Below, in pieces: positions 31,259 through 41,512 of a DNA stretch of 64,000 nt. A model generated the notes under the pieces. The model was given only the letters and a program-made list of their open reading frames with translations, searched no databases and was not told the DNA's origin. Both the position numbers and the translations under genes were made by a program. This DNA is from Prostheceraeus crozeri (lineage: Eukaryota; Platyhelminthes; Polycladida; Euryleptidae): contig CAJQUW010005339.1 of NCBI GenBank assembly GCA_907163375.1, positions 62,001 to 126,000 on the forward strand, written 5' to 3'. The first letter of the stretch is position 1. Each line of letters starts with the position of its first letter.

Positions 31259-32130
31259 TACTTCCTACACACAATGACAAAATTGTTGGCGGCCTTATCC
31301 GCCGGAGTAATGACGTAATTCTTCTGAAAGTTTGAGATGAAGTTTTTACACTCCTTAGATCTTAGTATCTCGTGCGAATGCAAAGATGGAAAGCTAGAAC
31401 TTAGGAAAGAAATGCGATTTTTAATTATCTTAAGGACAGCTTCCGACCAATCCTGGAAGTCAGAATTCTTAAGGGCGTATTTTCTGCAAGACTTTTCAAT
31501 AAAAGCAACTAATGCATTTTTAACACTGACTCTAACAAAATCCCAAGACTTGTGAATAGGCTCTCTATAATTGGTTCCCTTAGCCATCAAATCCCTAAGT
31601 TTAGGGTTGGATATAATATTCAAGTCACCAGTAACCACGTGTGAAGCGGGCTTGTAGCAGAAGATAGAATCAGAACAAAGACAAGGCTTGCTAATAAATT
31701 CTCTGATTTCATCAATAGAAGCATTCTTCAAGATCTGGTTGTAATTGAAGAGCTTCCGACCAATAGGGGTGGTGTATTTGAAGAAAACCTGTAGTGGACA
31801 TTTACAACGAATTGGATTAGGCAACATACTGTTAACATGTGAATCGGCGAAAATTGAAGAAACTTTTAAGAGATCTACTTCTTTGCACTCAAAAGGGATA
31901 ATAATAACTTCCCTTTCGACCTTATCAACGGAATCTTCGACTTTTAAGAATCTCGAACAGAAGGATTCGACTAGATACGAGCAGGTACCCGGCTTGCTAA
32001 GAGTAAAAGCAAGAAGTTGTTTCAGTGTGGTACGACTAAGAGATTTCAAAGTGATGTAAAATTCGAAAAACATGTTGGAAAAACAAAGGCTATTAATTTT
32101 ATCGTAGAGAGACTCCAAGCATTTAGTCAA
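31259..32130 (-). pseudogene. Penelope-like element, domain between GIY-YIG and RT
   Basis: It has T-P-I-G-R-K-L-F-N-Y-N, C-L-C-S then H-V-V-T-G-D-L-N-I-I, Y-R-E-P and V-I-T-P-A-D-K-A-A-N-N. These are the conserved blocks that sit just before the RT core in Penelope-like proteins. The frame ends in the Tc1 end at the TA target (31259). Upstream it runs into the LINE C insertion near 32140. No stop lies within the stretch. Confidence 0.75.
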
Positions 32131-32157
32131 GACATTTCTCTTATTACTGTGAATCCC

Positions 32158-32727
32158 ATGCCCTCTATGTCTTCTAAGGACCGGAGAACGACCAAACGTG
32201 TTGATGACCTAGAAATGGAAAATGTATCCTTACGAGACACCTGCAAACGAGTAGGAGATAACATAACGGAAAGTGTTTTGAAAGAATGTGAATTGAGAAA
32301 GAAGAGGGAGGCTAATGTTGTTGTCTTTGGTATCACTGAAAGAGTTGATGGGTCACTTGATGAAAGAAAGGCCCATGATTTTTCCAAATTAAGCGAAATG
32401 CTGAATGAACTTCAGATATCTCATACAACTATATCTCAACATCGTCGACTTGGGAAAGCTAACTCTCGGTCCGATGGTAAACGACCCATAGCTTTGAGTT
32501 TCACAAGTGTTGAGTACAAAAATAAAGCTTTAAAAAGTGCGTCGCTACTTCGAAACTCTAATAACTTCACTAAAATTTTCATAAAGCATGACTTAACGCC
32601 TTTCCAGCAGACTCGTAGAAGAGAACTTCTGCAAGAAATGCATGAGCGACGACAAAATGGAGAAGATGTTTTTTTATATAGAGGCCGTGTTGTTTTGCGT
32701 AACTCTATTGAAACAAATTTTCACTGA
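32158..32727 (+). CDS. LINE C ORF1 protein (N-terminally short)
   Basis: A 189-residue product from ATG 32158 (32167 is also possible). It has a short charged helix, then V-V-V-F-G-I-T-E, H-R-R-L-G-K, S-L-L-R-N-S-N-N-F and I-K-H-D-L-T-P-F-Q-Q, the core shared with LINE A (H-H-D-L-T-P-L-Q-Q). It ends N-F-H. The N-terminal coiled coil of LINE A is largely missing, consistent with 5' truncation. Confidence 0.7.
   Translation: MPSMSSKDRRTTKRVDDLEMENVSLRDTCKRVGDNITESVLKECELRKKREANVVVFGITERVDGSLDERKAHDFSKLSEMLNELQISHTTISQHRRLGKANSRSDGKRPIALSFTSVEYKNKALKSASLLRNSNNFTKIFIKHDLTPFQQTRRRELLQEMHERRQNGEDVFLYRGRVVLRNSIETNFH
32715..32721 (+). promoter_or_regulatory. Candidate -1 ribosomal frameshift site, LINE C
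   Basis: A_AAT_TTT in the ORF1 frame, followed by CAC and stop TGA (32725-32727). The -1 frame is open for 24 codons from here to the T-T-G at 32787 and on through ORF2, and the first ATG in it lies within the endonuclease (at S-I-L-M-K-I). Confidence 0.6.
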
Positions 32728-35384
32728 GTGTTTTATCAAATAACCACGATATCTGCAGAAGTAACTCATCTAAACGAAACGATATCTTGCCTAGCTTGGC
32801 AGTTACGAACATTCGATCGATCTTAATGAAGATAGATGATTTACAGGCCTTTGTAATGAATTGCAAACCTGATATACTATGTATAACAGAAACATGGTTG
32901 AATGATTCTGTTTCGGACTCTTTGATACGATTACCCTTTTATTCTGTACTTAGAGTAGACCGATCAAATCGCATCGGAGGAGGTGTTTGTTTGTATCATA
33001 AGAATAACATGCATGTTATTCAGATGTCCGTACCTAATCATCCTTTTTACTTTGAGTCAATCTGGGCTGTCATTCCAACTTACAGAATTTTACTTATTTG
33101 CTTGTATATACCTCCAAATCTGACCGCTGGATTAATGCAAGAAGTTGAGAATTTCATCATTTCGAATGTTGACGAGTTTATTGACAGTAAACGTGGACAG
33201 TATATTTGTATAACTGGTGACTTTAACAAATTTCCTATTTATGATTTGTCATCTAAGCTTGATTTAATTCCCATTGTAAAGGAGTTCACAAGAGGAACAA
33301 ATATATTAGACCAAGTGCTTGTTTGTCAAACTCATGCCAACATGTACTCGTGTTCAGTAGATCCTCCTGTTGGTGGTTCCGACCACAACACAATTTATTG
33401 TCATGTTGACAGAAGTAGTGTCATGGTCAATCATTTAACGTGTGGCACGAGATGCAAAACTGTACTTGATCTTCGTGCCTCACACATTTCGAATTTTCTT
33501 CGTGCAATGGAAAGTGTAAATTGGAATGAATTTTATCAAATGATTTATACAGTTGATCAGAAATGTGAAATATTGCATGAGATAATTTGTCTGTGTATGT
33601 TCGAAACGATACCCGTTAGCCAAGTGCAAATGTCAGAAAATGAGAAACCTTGGATTACACCTGTGATAAAAAGTCTAATAAACCAGCGTTGGACTGCATA
33701 CAGACGCAAAGACTTTTCCCTGTACTGCCATTTAAGAGATAAGGTCAAAGAAGAAATTAAGAAGGCAAAGTTAAAATGGGCCTCAAAAGCCAAGAAGTCA
33801 TCCAAGAAACTCTGGCAAATAGTTAACAGCGTGTGCAATAAGAAAGGGGATGACGCCGTAAATCGACTTATTGCCAGCTACTCGTCTGTGAATGAAGCTG
33901 TAAATGATATGAACAGGGTATTTGCGTCTGCCTTTACACAGAACAGTGCTGTCCAAAAATTCCCAATCCTTGATACAGACACGCGCCCAATTATTTGCGT
34001 CGAAGAAGTTGAGAAAGAATTGATAAAACTGAAACCTGGTAAAGCCTTTGGTAATGATCAAGTGCCTACTATACTCTACAAAGCTGCAGCAAGGGTTTTG
34101 GCTCCTCCTCTAACTCACTTATTTAATATTATCATTCAAGTTGATACTTTTCCACGCATTTGGAAATACGCTCACGTAGTGCCGGTACCGAAAATTTCGA
34201 AACCAACTATTCACGATCTAAGACCTATCAGTCTCTTACCTGTTCCCAGCAAGATATTGGAAAGGTTGATAGCAACTCAACTCACTGACTATTTCACAGT
34301 TGCTGCTGGCGCCAATCAGCACGGAGGAATTCGTGGTTCATCAACGACAACGGCCTCAATCGTAATCCATGAACAAGTAACGAAAATGCTAGATGACATT
34401 GATGTGACAGGAGTTCAAATAATGGCGTACGATTTGAAGAAAGCGTTCGACAGTCTTGGTCATGCAGTTATTCTAAAACGTCTTATAGATTGTCATTTTC
34501 CTCCATATTTTGTAAATTTGATGTCGTCCTATCTTTTTGATCGCACGCAAAGTGTTCGTGTCGACACCTCTATTAGCGAAGTTGTTCACGTTACGTCTGG
34601 AATAAGTCAAGGATCCGTTTTTGGTCCTTTGTTGTTCAACGCTGTGTGTGGTGGCCTCAAACCACTAAATTCAAAGTACTTAATCATCAAATATATTGAT
34701 GATATCACAATTTGTGTCCCACTGTATAAAGACTGTAGTAATGACCATGTGTTGAATGAGCATTATAATATAATGAAATGGGCTGACGATGTAAACCTTT
34801 CTATCAATCATATAAAATCTAAATGCATTTTTGTGAAGAAGTTGTCAAATTGTGAACCAATACCCTTACCGGGAATTGAATTTGTCGATATCCATACTAT
34901 TTTGGGTGTAACGTGGTCAAGTAATTTAACATGGAAAACTCATTTTGATAACATTTCGAGAATTTTTGTTCAAAGAACTTATTGTCTACGAGTATTAAGA
35001 ACTTTTCTCCCAAAGGAAGAACTATTTATTGTTTATAAAAATCTTCTACGGCCATTGCTTGAGTACTGTGCACCACTCTTCGTTTGCCTACCTGCCACTT
35101 TGTCTAATGAAATCGAAAAACTCCAACGACGAGCTCATCGAATAATATGTGGGAAAGACTGTTGTGAGAAGTGTCTCGAGCCTTTAGATGTAAGACGAAG
35201 GAACATCTCTTTGTCCTTGTTTAGGAAAACAGAAGACCCTTTTCATTGTCTCAATCAATTCTTACCAGTTCACAGTAACCGTTCTGAGCGTTTCATAATG
35301 CCGTCATTCAGGACAACCCGACGAAAAGCATCTTTTTTTGTGTTTATGACTTTGCTGATAAATGACCTTCATAACATTTTTTGA
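32715..35384 (+). CDS. LINE C ORF2 protein (AP endonuclease and reverse transcriptase)
   Basis: About 890 codons from the slip site, with no internal stop. Endonuclease: T-N-I-R-S-I-L-M-K, I-T-E-T-W-L, R-I-G-G-G-V, T-G-D-F-N-K, G-G-S-D-H-N-T. RT: Y-D-L-K-K-A-F-D-S, S-G-I-S-Q-G-S-V-F-G-P and K-Y-I-D-D-I-T-I (YIDD in place of YADD). C-terminus: R-A-H-R-I-I-C-G then C-C-E-K-C. There is no ATG before the endonuclease. It seems intact in coding terms despite the 5' truncation of the element. Confidence 0.85.
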   Translation, partial: KFSLSVLSNNHDICRSNSSKRNDILPSLAVTNIRSILMKIDDLQAFVMNCKPDILCITETWLNDSVSDSLIRLPFYSVLRVDRSNRIGGGVCLYHKNNMHVIQMSVPNHPFYFESIWAVIPTYRILLICLYIPPNLTAGLMQEVENFIISNVDEFIDSKRGQYICITGDFNKFPIYDLSSKLDLIPIVKEFTRGTNILDQVLVCQTHANMYSCSVDPPVGGSDHNTIYCHVDRSSVMVNHLTCGTRCKTVLDLRASHISNFLRAMESVNWNEFYQMIYTVDQKCEILHEIICLCMFETIPVSQVQMSENEKPWITPVIKSLINQRWTAYRRKDFSLYCHLRDKVKEEIKKAKLKWASKAKKSSKKLWQIVNSVCNKKGDDAVNRLIASYSSVNEAVNDMNRVFASAFTQNSAVQKFPILDTDTRPIICVEEVEKELIKLKPGKAFGNDQVPTILYKAAARVLAPPLTHLFNIIIQVDTFPRIWKYAHVVPVPKISKPTIHDLRPISLLPVPSKILERLIATQLTDYFTVAAGANQHGGIRGSSTTTASIVIHEQVTKMLDDIDVTGVQIMAYDLKKAFDSLGHAVILKRLIDCHFPPYFVNLMSSYLFDRTQSVRVDTSISEVVHVTSGISQGSVFGPLLFNAVCGGLKPLNSKYLIIKYIDDITICVPLYKDCSNDHVLNEHYNIMKWADDVNLSINHIKSKCIFVKKLSNCEPIPLPGIEFVDIHTILGVTWSSNLTWKTHFDNISRIFVQRTYCLRVLRTFLPKEELFIVYKNLLRPLLEYCAPLFVCLPATLSNEIEKLQRRAHRIICGKDCCEKCLEPLDVRRRNISLSLFRKTEDPFHCLNQFLPVHSNRSERFIMPSFRTTRRKASFFVFMTLLINDLHNIF

Positions 35385-35489
35385 TATCTTGTATTGGTTT
35401 TTTTAATTAAATGACCGCCCCATTTAAGTTGTAAATTACTTGATTTTCATTTGATTCAATATACGATTATGAATGAATGAATGAAGAGA

Positions 35490-35877
35490 AGTACTGCTTA
35501 TGTAAGGAACCTTTGGAGACACAACCAAAACCTTGAATTCTATCGTTCAAGCCAAGTGGGAAGATTGTACATAGTGTTTTAATCTAAAAATCCTCCTTCT
35601 TCAGAAGCTCCCTATCCCTAAGGTCAGAATTATCAGAGAAGTTGGAATCTACATGGTCTATAATTTGAAATTTAATGTTGCAAAAATTATGACCATCTTG
35701 CCTAAAGTGTTCATAAAGGAAAGTAGTGGGTTTTGAGGATGCATGGTGACGGTGACCATTCAACCTTGCATTTAGAGATTGGGTGTTTTTGCCAACATAT
35801 TGGAACCCGCATTCGCTGCAAGAAATGAGATAGATTACAAAGCTGGATTTGCAATCGAAAGAACCACTTAAATCTAC
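35490..35877 (-). pseudogene. GIY-YIG endonuclease domain of the Penelope-like element
   Basis: Read on the minus strand with no ATG because the element is 5'-truncated here. F-V-I-Y-L-I-S-C-S-E-C-G gives the GIY motif, Q-Y-V-G-K the YIG motif, then L-N-A-R-L-N-G-H-R with the catalytic Arg. L-Y-E-H-F and L-L-K-K-E-D-F follow, then an in-frame TAG (35584-35586) at the place of a conserved Trp, then I-K-T-L-C-T-I-F-P-L-G-L-N-D. The ending G-x-G-C-V-S leads into the middle domain of permuted elements. The domain nicks target DNA. Confidence 0.75.
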
Positions 35878-37030
35878 GTCATAAAAGACTCAAAAATTTA
35901 AAGGCTTGTAACTTTGCTTCTACAAGTCCGTTTGACTTGATTCAAAAAAGGTTCGGTCGCTACTGATCAGACCTATATGGACAGACTACTTATAAAATTT
36001 CATAAGTAGTGCTAAAAAGCTGAAAATTTTAAATTCACTATTTTTGGAGGTTTTCTGGGGTTTTCGACCCTGCTGAAGTCAATGAAAGCATTTGTAATGA
36101 TGTCTGAGCCAGTCTTCTCATGCTATAAGCGGCTTTTCACTGAAAGCGAGCAAGACACGGAGAGTTTTGCTGTAATATTCCACTGACAGGGTGTTCCTTC
36201 GGGACGGCGGATGATGCCGTAGTGATAAGTGTGGCAAGGGAGTGTGTCATATTTTAGACCGAAACCGCTGGGGCAACTCATGTTGGGCATTTGACACAGT
36301 TCTCAACGTAGCACTTTGAACGCCAATCGGTTGAGTCTTAGCTGTCTTGTCATGGGTGGCATCTAAACATCTCCATTGCAAAACGCTTGTGAATCACGGC
36401 TTGCTATCCCTCTCTACGGCTTGCTATCAAGCTGATCAAAGCAACGACTTGCCAACCTCTTGTAAATAATTGTAAATAACTCCACCGGTTTTCATGTCTG
36501 GCTATCAAGTCATTGACGGTGCAAGTTACAGAGATTTTCGGTGTCATATTTCCTGTTGGTGGGCGTTCTTTCGAGACAGCGGTGAAGTCCGTAGCGATGA
36601 GTACTGCACGGGACGTGGGCAATGGTAATCCTTGTGAAACCTCTCTGCGTCATGTTTCCAAGTGATTGCCTTTCGTCTCAACGTTGTACTCTGACCGCCA
36701 GGACGACATTTAGCTATCTGCCACAGGTTACCTCATAAAATCTCCATTGCACTTGTCTCCCGACAGTTGGCCAACCATGGGAGAATGAACCATGCGTTTT
36801 GCTCGCCTCTATCACCGAGGCTAAATGATGAAGGGATGAAACGGGAGGCCACCCTTGCACCACATGCAACCATACGCTCATTTCTCTCTTCGCTAGTGAA
36901 CAAGCTCTTGTAAGTGTAGTCGGAAACTTTATCATGTCGTACAAAAGTTTTACTGCAACACACGTTGATGTATAGTTAGAAAGTTTGATCATGACGTTTT
37001 ATGAAACACAAATGTCATAAAATGTAAGCG

Positions 37031-37330
37031 CTAGTGTAGTCAAATAATTTTATCGCCACGCACGTTTGTGAAAGTAAAGTTTGATCATCGAAGTTTATTC
37101 GTGAGTGTCATCAGAAACTGTATCATGGTTTGCAAAGTTAGTGTAGTCAAATAGTATTACCGCGACGCATGTTTGTGATAATAAAGTTTGATCATCGAAG
37201 GTTTATTCATAAGTCTAGTCAGAGAGTGTATCATGGTTTGCGAAGATAGTGTAGTCAAATAGTTTTACCGCGACGCACGTTTGTGAAAGTAAAGTTTGAT
37301 CATTGAAGTTTTATGACTGACCGAACTCAC
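37031..37330. repeat. Tandem repeats of about 108 bp in the G2 arm
   Basis: Three units start AGTGTAGTCAAATA at about 37031, 37140 and 37248 and carry TTTGATCAT and CGACGCACGTTTGTG. The right arm has the mirror set at about 46440-46740. Confidence 0.8.
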
Positions 37331-37464
37331 CACAGCACTAGAAAGTTATATCGAAAAGGTTTTACTGCACAGTGTAGATTGTCTTGTAACTTACTTTCAC
37401 AGCACTAGAAAGTTTTATCGAAAAGGTTTTACTGCACAGTGTAGATTGTCTTGTAACTTACTTT
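37331..37464. repeat. 67-bp duplication in the left arm only
   Basis: Units 37331-37397 and 37398-37464 are almost identical (CACAGCACTAGAAAGTT...), followed by a partial third. The right arm has a single unit, so the arms have diverged since they were last made equal. Confidence 0.8.
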
Positions 37465-38333
37465 CACAGTGTTAGAAAGTTTTATTGGAGACAGTTGGCA
37501 AATGTTCCCCTATTAGAAAATTCAAACTTCATGACTGCTAGATTACTGAATACTTCATCAGGTTTACTAAAACCAGTATTCTACTGCAGTGAGACTGAGA
37601 GTTTAGAATGTTATATGAAAACAGCGTTCACCACGTCGCTAGAAAGTTTTACTGCACTGTGCAGATTGTTTCACAGCGTTAAAAGGTCTTATAGCAAGCG
37701 TTGAATGTTTCATAAAACAAGGTAAAGTCTTGTCACAAACGTTGAGTGTGTGAGAGCTAGTTCCATGACATTGAATCTCGTGGGTCGTAAAAGTCCATAA
37801 TCCAAGGGTAGGCTCCTCTACGGTTGGATTTAGGGATTTATATCACATGCGTTAAAAAACTATGTACACACAAAGAATCATAAGTGCACTCTGTCGCTTG
37901 TCTGTCGCGCTAGCCCTCAGCAGATAGAGTAGAACACAAAGATGTACGCTCTCTCTCTCTCTGGCACCCGTCTGTCACATTAAACAGAGATCTATCGCAT
38001 CTGTCCCACGAGCAAGGATGCAGGAACGAATCGTCATCTCAGACCTCCCACCTAGCTGATTCCCACACAGCTCATTGCTATCGCGCCGGAAGGGAGATTC
38101 ACGCGATAAATGGATCTAAGTTTGTTGAGTAGTTGAAGATGGTAGTCAATGAAAATATGTCTTCCCTTTTCTTCCTCCAACCATAAGTTTAGGGCAATAT
38201 GATTGCGAAAACCAGACATTTGAAAGGCTGTATCATTCTCATATAAAGCAGAGTCTCTTGCATTTTACTATCATGGTCATGTCTGAGAAGCCGACAGCGT
38301 GTGTGATGCCATTTCGCATCATACACCGCGGAG

Positions 38334-38747
38334 ATGAATTCCAGTGATATCTATGGTGAGGATATCACTGTGGAATTTGTGAAGTATTATTCTTACTTCA
38401 GCTTGAATGAAGACACGAGCCGTCGACTACGGCAAGAGACCGAGACGGTGGAAAGTGAAGCCGAGACGGTGACGAGCGAGGCCGAGATGAAAACGAGCGA
38501 GGCCGAGACGTTCGAAAGAGAGGAGATGATGTGGAGTAAGGACTCGGAAAGTGAGGAAGTGGAAGCGAGTGAAGATGTCATCGTGATATCAGATGATGAA
38601 GTAAGAGTTTTACACATGCATACGAATGGCTGTCATCTCAACTCGTTCATGCTTTCTTTCAGTGATGGAGTGAGTGATGGGCGTTCTTTAGTTCATGAAA
38701 TCATCCTGCACACATACAGCACACTGTTTCACCACATTTCCTCGTGA
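38334..38747 (+). CDS. Acidic G2 protein with S-E-A-E repeats and a SUMO-interacting-like motif
   Basis: A 137-residue frame. Residues 38-67 carry four imperfect repeats of S-E-A-E-(T/M), then an acidic tract. Residues about 80-89 read D-V-I-V-I-S-D-D-E, which fits the SUMO-interacting consensus (hydrophobic core followed by acidic residues). GTAAGAG directly after this motif (38601) and TTTCTTTCAG (ending 38662) could be a 62-base intron, in which case the protein ends soon after the motif. No family is recognised. It is the only plausible plus-strand gene in the unique region of G2. Confidence 0.45.
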   Translation: MNSSDIYGEDITVEFVKYYSYFSLNEDTSRRLRQETETVESEAETVTSEAEMKTSEAETFEREEMMWSKDSESEEVEASEDVIVISDDEVRVLHMHTNGCHLNSFMLSFSDGVSDGRSLVHEIILHTYSTLFHHISS

Positions 38748-40768
38748 ATGCATCATGAGTTCTTATAAGAACTTCCTTCTAATGCAGCTAAGGCGGTCCC
38801 AAGCCCGCCACATATCTTCGGATATGGAATGCAGAGGGGATGGATAAATGATGAAATGGAATGAAATGGGAAGCCAAACGTGCACCGCATGCAGCCACAA
38901 ACACATTTCTATCTTCATTGAGATGACATTCAATCACTTGAATTCTAATGTGAGCAACACATCCTTAGACCTCAGTACAGTCAATTCTCTAACGTGCTTG
39001 TTAAACCTATTATCTCTAACTTTACAAACACTGAAATGATTCTAACATGATTTCAAACTTTACAAACATCAACTTTATTTCTAACTTTGCAAACAGTGAA
39101 ATGCTTGTGACATTTTTTATACTTTACCTATCTTACAAACACTGAAATGCCTGTCACTATATTTATACTTTACCTATAAATTGCTAAAGTCCATCATCTA
39201 TGAGGATAGGGTTAGCTACGGTTGGATTTAGGGATTTAGGGTTTTATATAGCACAAGTGAATGTTAACCGTTAGTGTATAGTAGATTTATTGACTTAACC
39301 ATTTGTGAATGACATTATTCCTAACATTACAAACAAGTACTTTAATTTCTAACTTCATAAACAGTGAGATGATTCTAACTTTATTCTTCACCTATCTTAC
39401 AAACATTGAAATGTCTATGACATTATTTCTAACTTTACAGTGACATGGTTATAACTTTATTTCTAACTTAACAAACAGTGAAATCGTCTTGACTTTATTT
39501 TATACTTCACCTATCTTACAAGCACTGAAATGATTGACATTATTCCTAACTTTACAAACAGTAAAATGGTTGTAACTTTATTACTAAGTCAATCCACTCT
39601 GTTGAAACGAAAAGAAAACGACACAGTATGTACATGATATGTTACTGAAACCCACACAGCTTTTTGTTACACTTACAATTCATTTCATGTGTTCTATCAT
39701 ATACACTCAAAACCTGCAACGACATTTATTCTATTACACCTGAAATCTATTGACATGTGATACATTACATTAAATCTTCGATATCAAATACTATCATGAA
39801 ACAACTAGCAGTACCTGACTCTAAACATGCACTGATTCCCACATTTATAACATTAGTAATATTTCTATCATGTGTTACTACATGCTCATCAATATGAAAG
39901 GCTTGGAGTGACTTAACTCTTAATGTGTCCATGTCAAGCTTTTGGAAATAACTTTTCATGTACGGTTGACATGCAATCTATTTCAACGGATGCTCCAGTC
40001 ATAGCATGTTATTCCTGCTTTCGCACTCATGATGTCATGCTGCATCAACAAATTGCTTCTATTTAACTTTTACATGAATAAGCCAAACGTCCTGATGCTA
40101 TATGATTATGTCTCGATATGCTATTGTTGTTTCTTTTAACTATGTCACTGATTCAAACATTTAATTACACTACCTATTCATTAAACTTTGCAATCTCAAT
40201 CTTTGCTATCATCGAATATGATACTCTAATTTACATACAACAACTATGTTATGTGTTTTATCTCATACACTCAACCAGTAGAAACATTGATTCTGTTATA
40301 TCACATAACACATTCACATAATCTCAAAACCCTTTAACAGCGCCTGTCTTCAAACATATGCTGAATCCCACATGGCTTGTTTGTTACACTACCAATTCAT
40401 TTCAATGTGAGCTAATCTTGAATCACTCATTCCATGTAACACAACTTTTCACTTTAATTATTCCTACAATGTTGCTGCAGTGGTCTCAACACAATCCCTG
40501 CCATGTATTCTAACACTCCAATCACTGTGCAATGACTGTTGTGAATTGTATCACATTCATGTACATGACTCAGGCTTGTAAATTCCTGTTACTCAGGTGT
40601 GAGAAGGTTATGAGAACCTAAGATGCTTCAGTTGTTCATTTCAATTTACACGAGTAACATTTGATGTCTTCATGTCTAGTAACATGTATGAGTTACTTCA
40701 GAACTCTAGTTTAATGGAGACTTTTATTATTCATTCTTAGCTCGCTGAAGATGAGTGTTTTAAAATCA

Positions 40769-41473
40769 TCACACTGTGAAGAGAGATTGCAAACTAATGA
40801 CTATAGAAATTTGATTTCTGTATACGTTTGGCGTGTGAGTGGCCATCCTTTCATCCCTTTCATCAATTTTCAACCCATCCTCTGAGTTCAACGGGCTTGG
40901 AACCGTCAGAAAGTGAAAACACTTTCTGGCCTCATTATGGGTAGCCTCATAAAGGCTGTTTGGGACATTCACTAGCCTCATGAAGGCTGTTTGTGGCGTT
41001 CTCCGACTCCTCTCTACTTTTGCTCGAAGATCTCTGTAAGAAAGAAAAATGGTGTTAGAATTGATTGAGAGGCAATGACGTTCGAGTAACTTACTAGGAA
41101 TTTTCCTCTTCACTTTTCTCACTGGAGAATCACACAGTCGACCGTCTACCTCCATACTGATATGAATGCAGGTGACCCCACCTCCCTCGTAGCACTCCTG
41201 CGTGGTGTTTAAATCATCTGTAACAGTAGGCACGTCACATACTTGGTTTCTGTAGATTGGCAGGTGTACCTCTACGTGTCTTCTCTTCATTTCCTTGTTG
41301 ATGTCTTCAGCCTGACTAAGTCTCCTCTTCAGGTCATGATTTTCTTCTCCCATCCTTTGACAGTTCCTCTCTATCACACCAAGTCTGTCAACCTCCTGCC
41401 TCTGATGATTCAACTCGGATACTACTTCCTCATAAGCCATCTCCTTCTCCTTCCATTCCCGCCTCTCTTTCAT
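40769..41473 (-). CDS. Coiled-coil ORF of G2 (second)
   Basis: A 234-residue frame. Residues 1-70 are a charged coiled coil (K-E-R-R-E-W-K-E-K-E, L-K-R-R-L-S-Q-A-E). The rest has P-V-R-K-V-K-R-K-I-P-S-K (basic) and no known domain. It lies directly downstream of the ORF at 41513-42085 on the same strand, and the two may be parts of one gene in a healthy copy. Whether it is a structural or regulatory protein is unknown. Confidence 0.4.
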   Translation of the reverse strand: MKERREWKEKEMAYEEVVSELNHQRQEVDRLGVIERNCQRMGEENHDLKRRLSQAEDINKEMKRRHVEVHLPIYRNQVCDVPTVTDDLNTTQECYEGGGVTCIHISMEVDGRLCDSPVRKVKRKIPSKLLERHCLSINSNTIFLSYRDLRAKVERSRRTPQTAFMRLVNVPNSLYEATHNEARKCFHFLTVPSPLNSEDGLKIDERDERMATHTPNVYRNQISIVISLQSLFTV

Positions 41474-41512
41474 TAATGTTTCCTCTCTCCTCTGCAGCTG
41501 TAATACTTCCTC

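Larger units (their letters stand above)
32140..35487 (+). mobile_element. LINE C, 5'-truncated two-ORF non-LTR retrotransposon
   Basis: Same family group as LINE A by ORF1 and ORF2. It ends with a (GAAT)n tract (about 35469-35486). There is almost no leader, and the ORF1 coiled coil is short, so the 5' end was cut off on insertion; its exact edge, near 32140, is uncertain. It is inserted in the Penelope-like element in opposite orientation, between GIY-YIG and the middle domain. Confidence 0.75.
23778..35877 (-). mobile_element. Penelope-like element with N-terminal GIY-YIG, itself carrying three insertions
   Basis: A perfect 5-bp target duplication GTCAT lies at 23773-23777 and 35878-35882, and the two arm pieces of G2 join there without loss when compared with the right arm. 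Reading the minus strand, the order is GIY-YIG (35490-35877), middle domain (31259-32130), a short piece (about 29705-29741), then reverse transcriptase (24366-25586). Gaps are filled by LINE C, Tc1 and LINE B. This order matches the permuted (Naiad-type) Penelope-like elements, in which the endonuclease precedes RT. The element is 5'-truncated. Its own sequence is about 3 kb. Confidence 0.75.
35883..38094. repeat. Left arm of G2, inner part
   Basis: The reverse complement of 44817-47880, closely similar over most of its length, ending at ...GCTATCGCGCCGGA (38094). The right arm has about 900 extra bases (about 45055-45950) relative to the left at the point corresponding to 37862. Apparent ORFs (36404-36622, 36714-36992) recur exactly in the right arm only because the arms are repeats, and have no known motif. 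Confidence 0.9.

Noticed and set aside
36404-36992. ORFs found almost identically at 46771-47358
   Set aside because: They are identical because the arms are inverted repeats; no motif or start context supports coding.
37031-37464. CRISPR-like array
   Set aside because: The units are contiguous tandem repeats without unique spacers, in a eukaryotic transposon setting.
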